From: an uncultured Bacilli bacterium
Lineage (GTDB): Bacteria > Bacillota_I > Bacilli_A > RF39 > UBA660
DNA: 5,964 nucleotides
Assembly: GCA_947625005.1 (NCBI GenBank)
Contig: CANQNA010000090.1
Coordinates: forward strand, 1-5,964
Direction of reading: 5' to 3'
Numbering within the stretch: the first letter of the stretch is position 1; each line of letters begins with the position of its first letter. Under the pieces are notes generated by a model. That model was not told where the DNA came from. It saw nothing but the letters and a program-made list of their open reading frames with translations, and searched no databases. A program made the translations under genes and the position numbers. Shown piece by piece: positions 1-4,635 of this stretch.

Positions 1-347
1 TTTTCATCATAAAACATAATTCTGTCATAAATACTTTCAAAACTATCAATAAGCTCTACTGAAATAGTATCAGTATTAATTATATGATTGACAATTTCTT
101 CATCACATATTAAAGTGATTATCATTACAAAGTCATCATTATGATTAATGACATCTAAAGCGATTCGTTCTTTCTCTTTATATTTATCATAATCGTATAA
201 AAAAGTATCATGAAAGTTATCAATTGTACCATATTTCTTTTTTAAAATTTCATTCATATCAATATATTTATAATTTAATTTTTTAGCTAGCAATTTACCT
301 ATATCAGTTTTACCTACACATGGAATCCCCCAAATTAATATTTTCAT
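1..347 (-). CDS. Shikimate-kinase-like P-loop protein, C-terminus cut by window edge
   Basis: This is the first 115 residues of a small P-loop kinase-like protein; the reading frame runs off the window at base 1. The start is the ATG at 347-345, preceded by GGGAGG (359-354) with a 6-nt spacer. Walker A is GIPCVGKT at residues 7-14, directly after a first beta strand (KILIW). The following helix and YID at 28-30 match the layout of shikimate and related small-molecule kinases, where an Asp follows strand 2. The shikimate-binding DxD is D-M-N here, and the Gly-Gly motif expected after strand 3 is absent (the region reads FVMIITLIC, 73-81). The fold is therefore supported, but true AroK activity is doubtful. 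The substrate may be a nucleotide or other small molecule and cannot be told. It lies 25 nt after the cysteine-cluster gene and is probably cotranscribed with it. The lid and C-terminal half are not visible. Confidence 0.75.
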   Translation of the reverse strand, partial: MKILIWGIPCVGKTDIGKLLAKKLNYKYIDMNEILKKKYGTIDNFHDTFLYDYDKYKEKERIALDVINHNDDFVMIITLICDEEIVNHIINTDTISVELIDSFESIYDRIMFYDE

Positions 348-372
348 TTTTAACCTCCCATAAATTTATTTC

Positions 373-858
373 TTATTTTCTTCTAAAATGATAAATATCT
401 TTTAAGTCTTCTAATATTTCATATACTACTGGGCAAACTTTACTATTATTCACTATTGTAAGCAAACTAAATAGCCTTTCTTCTTTATTTGTATATGGAT
501 AATCTTGGCAAGATTCTGGCAAACATTCTTTAATTTGACAACTGTTATCTTTATTTAGAAATGGACATGGTTGAGCAATATATTCTCCATAGTCTTCTGT
601 TAAAACATTGTTTTTCAATTCATAAGAATCTAAATGATAATGCTTACAAATCTCATTCAATTCAGATTCATTCATAGATATACCTAAAGTTTTGCAACAA
701 TTACGGCATTTACTACAATCAAAAGTTTTAAAATATTTATTATGCAATTCTTTAAATTGCTCATCTAAAGTCTTCTCATCTGCATGTGTTTTTAAATATG
801 TTCTAAATCTATAATTTTCATCTAATTTTTCTTCACTAATTTCTTTTATTCCAATCAT
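373..858 (-). CDS. YkgJ-family cysteine-cluster protein (putative metal-binding)
   Basis: A complete 161-residue soluble protein with the YkgJ-type zinc/iron-chelating cysteine cluster. The signature CxxCxxCC is at Cys48, Cys51, Cys54 and Cys55. It is followed by the second half of the family pattern: PCPFL (Cys98), Cys107, Cys112 and Cys117 in CQDYPY. Further cysteines are at 71 and 142. In the family these cysteines are thought to bind a metal or Fe-S centre, but the biochemical role is generally unknown, so none is assigned here. The N-terminal ~45 residues are charged and helical-looking, and no signal peptide or membrane segment is visible. The start is supported by AGGGAG (870-865) with a 6-nt spacer. 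The gene lies 26 nt downstream of the DUF4143 ATPase gene and 25 nt upstream of the P-loop kinase-like gene, so it is the middle gene of a likely three-gene operon. The size is normal for the family. Confidence 0.88.
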   Translation of the reverse strand: MIGIKEISEEKLDENYRFRTYLKTHADEKTLDEQFKELHNKYFKTFDCSKCRNCCKTLGISMNESELNEICKHYHLDSYELKNNVLTEDYGEYIAQPCPFLNKDNSCQIKECLPESCQDYPYTNKEERLFSLLTIVNNSKVCPVVYEILEDLKDIYHFRRK

Positions 859-884
859 AATTTACTCCCTTCATAACCTAACTT

Positions 885-2168
885 TTATGGTTTTAAAGCC
901 GTGATTGGAATAACGTATATTCCATCTGGTCTTCTATATGCATAATTAATCATACCACTAATGACACACATAAACTTAGGTTTCACTTCACAACTTTTTG
1001 AAAATTTAAGTAAACTATTAGCAGCTTCTTCTATTTTACCAACGCCTAGCTTAACTTCAATGGCACCATAATTTCCATCACTAAGTTCAACAATAGCATC
1101 TACTTCATCTCCAGTATTATTATCATGAAAATGATAGATATGTCCACCTAAATACTCTATATAGATTCGCAAATCCCTAACAACTAAAGACTCAAACATA
1201 AAGCCAAATAATTCTAAATCATTCATTAACTGTTCTTGTTTTAATCCTAAAACTGCACACGCAAGCGATGGATCAACAAAATGTCTTTTAGCAGTTTTCC
1301 CTACTCTTACACTCGAACGAATTTTTTCTGAAAAAGGTAATTGATTTTGAATCAAATGAATATTACTTAAAACATTTAAATAATCCGCCACCGTATTTCT
1401 TGTAATTCGATATTGTTCTTCTGTTGTATAATCTTCAATATCACTTACTAATTTTTCATTAGTTGCAAGTGTAGTTTCGTTTCTTGCAAGTGATCTTAAT
1501 AACATTCTCATTTTTTCTTTATCCCTAGCAACACCATCATAATTAATATCATGGTCTAAAACATCTTGAATATAACTTTCAGGTAATCGATAATAATTTT
1601 TGCTATCAAACTTTAAACTAGCTGGCCATCCACCTCTAATAATGAAATCGGCATATTTTTGAAGAGAAGGATTATTTTTTAAATTGACAGCTATATCTTT
1701 ATTTTTAAATAAATCTGAAAGAGATACTAACCCTTCAGAATCTCCAGATTCATATAAAGACATCGTATACATATTTAATTTATAAATTCTACCAGCTCCA
1801 GAATGAAAAATCTTTTCTGGTCTAACAGGGACTGAAGATCCTGTTAAAATAAACTTACCACTTTTTCCATCCTCATCACATTTTGTCCTTACATCATCCC
1901 ATATTTGCTCAATCGATTGCCATTCATCAATAAGTTCAGGAAACTCATTTGTGTATATTAAATCGCGATTGATTAAAGCTTTTTGATAATCGGAATTTGG
2001 ATTATCAGACTTCGTTAATAAAACGGATGAATTAGCATGATTTAAAGCTGTCCAAGTTTTTCCGCAATACTTTGGTCCTTCTATACTAACGGCACCAAAC
2101 ATTTTTAATAACTCATCAAGCTCATCATCCACTAATCTTTTAGTATAATTTTCTTTTGTTAAAGGCAT
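885..2168 (-). CDS. AAA ATPase with C-terminal DUF4143 domain
   Basis: A complete 427-residue member of the AAA_14/DUF4143 ATP-binding protein group, which is common and often multicopy in gut Firmicutes and Bacteroidetes and whose cellular role is not established. Walker A is GPKYCGKT (31-38), close to the usual GPKWCGKT of this group. Walker B is within FPELIDEWQ (76-84), and a sensor-like LTGSS follows at 108-112. A winged-helix-like segment with TVADYLNVL (259-267) leads into DUF4143. Near the end, GDEVDAIVE (353-361) and AIEVKLG (369-375) give Glu355/Asp357 and Glu371-x-Lys373. This resembles the PD-(D/E)xK nuclease-like core of this family, with the acidic residues intact; catalysis is not proven. 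The N-terminus begins in the canonical place, and AGGAGGAG (2182-2175) with a 6-nt spacer fixes the start. It is the first gene of the operon and lies behind an operator-like repeat cluster. Confidence 0.92.
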   Translation of the reverse strand: MPLTKENYTKRLVDDELDELLKMFGAVSIEGPKYCGKTWTALNHANSSVLLTKSDNPNSDYQKALINRDLIYTNEFPELIDEWQSIEQIWDDVRTKCDEDGKSGKFILTGSSVPVRPEKIFHSGAGRIYKLNMYTMSLYESGDSEGLVSLSDLFKNKDIAVNLKNNPSLQKYADFIIRGGWPASLKFDSKNYYRLPESYIQDVLDHDINYDGVARDKEKMRMLLRSLARNETTLATNEKLVSDIEDYTTEEQYRITRNTVADYLNVLSNIHLIQNQLPFSEKIRSSVRVGKTAKRHFVDPSLACAVLGLKQEQLMNDLELFGFMFESLVVRDLRIYIEYLGGHIYHFHDNNTGDEVDAIVELSDGNYGAIEVKLGVGKIEEAANSLLKFSKSCEVKPKFMCVISGMINYAYRRPDGIYVIPITALKP

Positions 2169-2191
2169 AATTAACTCCTCCTCATATACTT

Positions 2192-2220
2192 AAGATACCA
2201 TATAATAATGAATTAATCAA
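2192..2220 (-). promoter_or_regulatory. Candidate sigma-A-type promoter for the DUF4143 operon
   Basis: On the minus strand, TTGATT (2220-2215) and TATCTT (2197-2192) are separated by 17 nt; each matches its consensus hexamer at four of six positions. Transcription would start near 2185, giving a short leader of about 17 nt that carries the AGGAGGAG ribosome binding site. The -35 box lies 2 nt downstream of the TTGTGC repeat cluster, which suits control from that cluster. In such AT-rich DNA other hexamers are possible, so this is a proposal only. Confidence 0.35.
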
Positions 2221-2222
2221 TC

Positions 2223-2256
2223 TTTATTGTGCATTTAGCACAACTTTTATTGTGCA
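2223..2256. repeat. Triple TTGTGC/GCACAA repeat, operator-like
   Basis: On the plus strand, TTTATTGTGCA occurs exactly twice, at 2223-2233 and 2246-2256, offset by 23 nt. Between them is an inverted half-site, GCACAA (2238-2243). The three 6-bp units TTGTGC (2227-2232), GCACAA (2238-2243) and TTGTGC (2250-2255) have 5-nt and 6-nt spacers, so the middle one can form a dyad with either neighbour. The cluster ends about 55 bp upstream of the DUF4143 start codon and abuts the candidate -35 box. This placement suggests a regulator-binding site. No regulator gene is visible in the window. Confidence 0.55.
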
Positions 2257-2272
2257 AATAGCAGAAATTTAT

Positions 2273-2284
2273 AATGCTAGCATT
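2273..2284. repeat. Perfect 12-bp palindrome AATGCTAGCATT
   Basis: AATGCTAGCATT is a gapless, perfect inverted repeat centred on GCTAGC, in the non-coding stretch between the 605-aa ATPase gene and the DUF4143 operon. It contains one of the few GC-containing cores of this intergenic region. It could bind a dimeric protein or be a remnant of an inserted element. No function is established. Confidence 0.4.
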
Positions 2285-2290
2285 GCCATA

Positions 2291-2333
2291 TTTTCACCAC
2301 TTTTTATCATTTCACGATAATTTCTAGTGAAAA
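2291..2333. repeat. Overlapping inverted repeats TTTTCAC / TTTCAC / GTGAAAA
   Basis: TTTTCAC (2291-2297) and TTTCAC (2310-2315) can each pair with GTGAAAA (2327-2333). This gives two mutually exclusive stems: 7 bp with a 29-nt loop, or 6 bp with an 11-nt loop. No U-tract follows on either strand, so it is not a good intrinsic terminator. It lies in the intergenic stretch upstream of the DUF4143 operon. It may be regulatory, part of a decayed mobile element, or chance in AT-rich DNA. Confidence 0.35.
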
Positions 2334-2370
2334 TCAAGTATTTTGGGTATTAAAAAGGGCTATATTGAAC

Positions 2371-2422
2371 TGTACAATATATTCCATTTTTTGTACATGA
2401 ATTTTTTCCACTTTTTGTACAT
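2371..2422. repeat. TTGTACA repeat cluster, possibly a mobile-element end
   Basis: Three TTGTACA units are seen: inverted (TGTACAA) at 2371-2377, and direct at 2391-2397 and 2415-2421. The last two sit in 17-nt direct repeats, TTCCA(T/C)TTTTTGTACAT, at 2382-2398 and 2406-2422, with one mismatch and a 24-nt period. Read on the minus strand the cluster begins TGTACAAAAAGTGGAAAA and repeats inward. Elements of the IS21 family have multiple subterminal repeats and TG...CA ends, so a solo IS end is possible; this is from memory of the family layout. No transposase and no opposite end are in the window. The alternative is a binding site array. It lies 28 nt downstream of the 605-aa gene stop codon. 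Confidence 0.5.
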
Positions 2423-2449
2423 TTTATTATTGCCTTTTACACATATAAA

Positions 2450-4267
2450 CTATAATTTAATTTTTGGAAAAAATTTTTCTCTTAATTCTACTAATTTTTC
2501 TTTATGATTTTTTAAATATTCAAAAACTATTTCTTCATAATTTAAATTATTATCAAGTTCCATAACACTTTTAAATTTTGAGAACATCCCTTTATTATCA
2601 TAGTAACGTAAATATTCATTATAATTATTTGAATTTATAGCACTGGTTATTATTTTTTCATTTTCTAAATACATTTCATCTAAGTTAATTTGATTTTTAA
2701 ACTCATTATATCTTAATTTTAGTTCATCAAATGATGTGATATCTTTCACTTTTTTGTTAAAAAATTTTTCTCTGAGTTCATAAGCTATTTTTCTAATAAT
2801 CCATATTTCTTTTGTAGAAATCAGTTCATTTTTTAATTGCGTTTTCAAATTACTAAATGCTACCTTTGGATTTAAACTATATTCAGAAAGTATACTTTTT
2901 ACTATTTCTTCACACATTAAAAAATTTTCGATTTCAAAAAAATTAAGATGATAAATATTATTTTTTTCTTGACCTTGTAAATAGGCATTACTTTTATAAT
3001 CGCAATCGATAATTCCAAATGCTTTCTGAGGAAGCCCAATATATTTATATGCTTTTACTTTTGAAATTAATGATTCACAACCTCCTACTGGAACGACACT
3101 AAATTCGGTAAACATTAATTTAAATAGTATGTCATCATATTTAAATTCATCATGTGACTCACAAAAAAGTACAGGATTTCTATTTCCAACTAAATTTATC
3201 ATTAAAGTTTGAGGAAGATTATCATTTTCGGGTAAAACTTCATAATCCCAATTTTTACCATCATATTTTTTAATCCAGTATAATTTACTATTAATTCTTG
3301 ATGAAACAAAATTACTATCATGTGTAAGATATACAAAAATGCTATTAGGACAATTATTTTCAATAATATCCCAAAGTTTAGAAACGATGGAAGGATTCAA
3401 ATTATTTTCTGGTTCATCAATAAAATAGTATTCCTTTTTTTCTTTTAAAAAAATACAAGTTAAAAAATAAAATATGCTTTTTTCTCCACTACTTAAATAT
3501 TTTATTGGATATTCTTCTCCTTCCAAAGTTTTTACAGCTAATCCCCCATTGGAAAAGAGTACTCGATCCTTAATCAAATCATTCCAAATATCAAGTATTT
3601 TTTGTGTTAAATTTTGTGTTAAAGTTTTTTCTCTATCGTTATTCGAATCCAGCTCTTGAAATCGAGACTTTTCAAATAAAGCTATAGCTTGATTAAATTG
3701 AAGTCCTATGTTATATACCTGGGAATTATTTGTAATATCACTTGCTCTCTTATCTGTGTCGATATAAGACCTCTTAAAACTATCAAAACTTCTTTCTGGA
3801 TTATAAGTTTCATCTGTTATCATTAATCGGTCTGCTGGATAATAACCTATTTTACTCTCACCCGTTGTTTTAATTAAATTTCTTAATAAAGTTGTTTTTC
3901 CACAACCATTTGCACCCACAAAAACAACTGTTCTTTTCTCTTCACTTAAAAATTCTAAATATTTAAGATTTTTTAGATTATTTCTATAGTTTTTAACTTT
4001 TGTTACTATACTATCTGTATCTTCCTCTAGAGAATCATTTAAAGTGCCACCATTAATTTTATGAATCAAATTATCAATTTTCAAATTATTAAAAGCATTT
4101 TCCATAGTAGTTTTATAGTTTTTTGTATAGCGAATATAATTTTGGTTATATTTTTTTAACATTAATTCTATATCCTTTATAACATCATCCAATATATCAA
4201 TATTATTAATCTTAATATACCTTTTAAATAATTCAAATTGTTCATTTTTATAAAATTTTTTTCCCAT
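2450..4267 (-). CDS. Fused ABC-type ATPase + DUF4435 (Toprim-like) protein; PARIS-like AriA-AriB fusion
   Basis: A complete 605-residue protein. A Lys/Asn-rich N-terminal region (1-110) precedes an ABC/SMC-like ATPase. Its motifs are Walker A GANGCGKT (118-125), YYPADR (142-147), signature LSSGEKS (258-264), Walker B FIDEPENNLNP (282-292) and LTHD (314-317). From about 365 comes a DUF4435-like region: VLFCES (Glu370), VPVGG (392-396), IDCDYK (Asp421, Asp423) and FFEIENFLM (443-451). These match the Glu and DxD of Toprim-type nucleases. In PARIS the ATPase (AriA) holds AriB, a DUF4435 nuclease, which is released to cleave host tRNA when an anti-restriction protein such as Ocr is sensed; two-gene and fused forms are known. 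The HsdR gene just upstream fits this. An OLD-type or other unnamed AAA-Toprim defence protein is the main alternative. The start follows AAGGA with a 6-nt spacer. It is richer in Lys/Asn/Ile than its neighbours, which hints at separate acquisition. Confidence 0.85.
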   Translation of the reverse strand: MGKKFYKNEQFELFKRYIKINNIDILDDVIKDIELMLKKYNQNYIRYTKNYKTTMENAFNNLKIDNLIHKINGGTLNDSLEEDTDSIVTKVKNYRNNLKNLKYLEFLSEEKRTVVFVGANGCGKTTLLRNLIKTTGESKIGYYPADRLMITDETYNPERSFDSFKRSYIDTDKRASDITNNSQVYNIGLQFNQAIALFEKSRFQELDSNNDREKTLTQNLTQKILDIWNDLIKDRVLFSNGGLAVKTLEGEEYPIKYLSSGEKSIFYFLTCIFLKEKKEYYFIDEPENNLNPSIVSKLWDIIENNCPNSIFVYLTHDSNFVSSRINSKLYWIKKYDGKNWDYEVLPENDNLPQTLMINLVGNRNPVLFCESHDEFKYDDILFKLMFTEFSVVPVGGCESLISKVKAYKYIGLPQKAFGIIDCDYKSNAYLQGQEKNNIYHLNFFEIENFLMCEEIVKSILSEYSLNPKVAFSNLKTQLKNELISTKEIWIIRKIAYELREKFFNKKVKDITSFDELKLRYNEFKNQINLDEMYLENEKIITSAINSNNYNEYLRYYDNKGMFSKFKSVMELDNNLNYEEIVFEYLKNHKEKLVELREKFFPKIKL

Positions 4268-4276
4268 TTTATTTCC

Positions 4277-4310
4277 TTCCTATTTTTGTTTATTAATTTT
4301 TCCTATTTTT
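4277..4310 (-). repeat. Direct repeat AAAAATAGGAA overlapping the ribosome binding site
   Basis: On the minus strand, AAAAATAGGAA occurs at 4310-4300 and again at 4287-4277, a 23-nt offset. The second copy runs straight into the ribosome binding site (AGGAAGGAA) of the 605-aa gene; the first has no start codon at a usable distance. The pair could be a leader duplication, a binding site or chance in AT-rich sequence. Confidence 0.35.
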
Positions 4311-4313
4311 TGA

Positions 4314-4343
4314 TACATACATTTTTTTCTAATTCGAGAACAA
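4314..4343 (-). promoter_or_regulatory. Weak promoter candidate for the ATPase-DUF4435 gene
   Basis: On the minus strand, TTGTTC (4343-4338) and TATGTA (4319-4314) are 18 nt apart, between the terminator-like hairpin and the 605-aa gene. The -10 box matches the consensus at only three positions. The position is right for an independent promoter, with a leader of about 40 nt, but the sequence support is poor. Confidence 0.2.
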
Positions 4344-4359
4344 ACGAAATGGATACAAT

Positions 4360-4399
4360 AAAAGTATTACATTTTGGACATTTCCAAAATACTTTTTTT
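4360..4399 (-). terminator. Bulged hairpin, likely intrinsic terminator downstream of hsdR
   Basis: On the plus strand, AAAAGTA (4360-4366) pairs with TACTTTT (4390-4396), and TTTTGG (4372-4377) pairs with CCAAAA (4384-4389). There is a 5-nt bulge (4367-4371) and a 6-nt loop. Seven T follow on the plus strand (4393-4399); on the minus strand the stem ends in TACTTTTATTG, a shorter U-tract. It begins 3 nt after the stop of the small ORF and precedes the 605-aa gene, so it probably ends minus-strand transcripts from hsdR. It may act in both directions. The stem is AT-rich and weak. Confidence 0.4.
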
Positions 4400-4402
4400 C
4401 TA

Positions 4403-4546
4403 CTATGAAATATTATTAGGATGAAGAATAAAGTAAAGTATACTTTGTTTCCAAATATTAATTTTATTTACTTTTTTACCCAAACCATATACACATCCAG
4501 TACCATCTAAATTAACATAGTTTCCACCAAATCTTTTTGTGTTCAT
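4403..4546 (-). CDS. Possible 47-aa ORF or gene remnant, unrecognised
   Basis: A short open frame starts with MNTKRFGGNYVNLDGTG and ends in LHPNNIS, followed by TAG. No good ribosome binding site precedes the ATG, which sits in an (AT)n run, and the frame stays open for only seven codons upstream before a TAA. In its favour, the composition is protein-like, and a terminator-like hairpin begins 3 nt after the stop. It could be the tail of a decayed gene that once followed hsdR. No family is recognised and it may well not be expressed. Confidence 0.22.
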   Translation of the reverse strand: MNTKRFGGNYVNLDGTGCVYGLGKKVNKINIWKQSILYFILHPNNIS

Positions 4547-4579
4547 ATATATATATTCATTAATATCTTATTTTCACAA

Positions 4580-4610
4580 TGATAAATTTTATATTTTTCA
4601 ACATTTATCA
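4580..4610. repeat. 8-bp inverted repeat TGATAAAT...ATTTATCA
   Basis: TGATAAAT (4580-4587) and ATTTATCA (4603-4610) form a perfect 8-bp stem with a 15-nt loop, about 25 nt after the hsdR stop codon. No U-run follows on the minus strand, so it is at best a weak 3'-end structure protecting or ending the hsdR mRNA. Confidence 0.3.
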
Positions 4611-4635
4611 ACTTTAATACTTTAAATTTTCATTT

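Larger units (their letters stand above)
4268..4635. other. 368-nt region between hsdR and the ATPase-DUF4435 gene
   Basis: This stretch has no convincing long gene on either strand. It holds, in minus-strand order, an 8-bp inverted repeat, a doubtful 47-aa ORF, a bulged hairpin with terminator-like features, a weak promoter candidate and a short direct repeat that reaches the ribosome binding site of the 605-aa gene. The length and the hairpin suggest that the 605-aa gene is transcribed separately from hsdR. Confidence 0.6.

Noticed and set aside
2371..2397. Intrinsic terminator for the 605-aa gene
   Set aside because: The TGTACAA/TTGTACA stem is short and AT-rich with a 13-nt loop, and no U-tract follows on the minus strand.
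2399..2421. Tiny minus-strand ORF MYKKWKKFMYKKW from the 24-nt repeat
   Set aside because: The repeated peptide arises only because the DNA repeat period is a multiple of three; it is about 20 codons long and has no ribosome binding site.
2371..2422. CRISPR array
   Set aside because: Only two direct copies of 17 nt with a spacer of 7 nt; no regular repeat-spacer structure and no cas genes.
3474..3659. Plus-strand 61-codon open frame
   Set aside because: It lies entirely within the 605-aa ATPase gene, opposite the signature region, has no ribosome binding site, and its Ser/Phe/Lys-rich translation looks like an antisense shadow.
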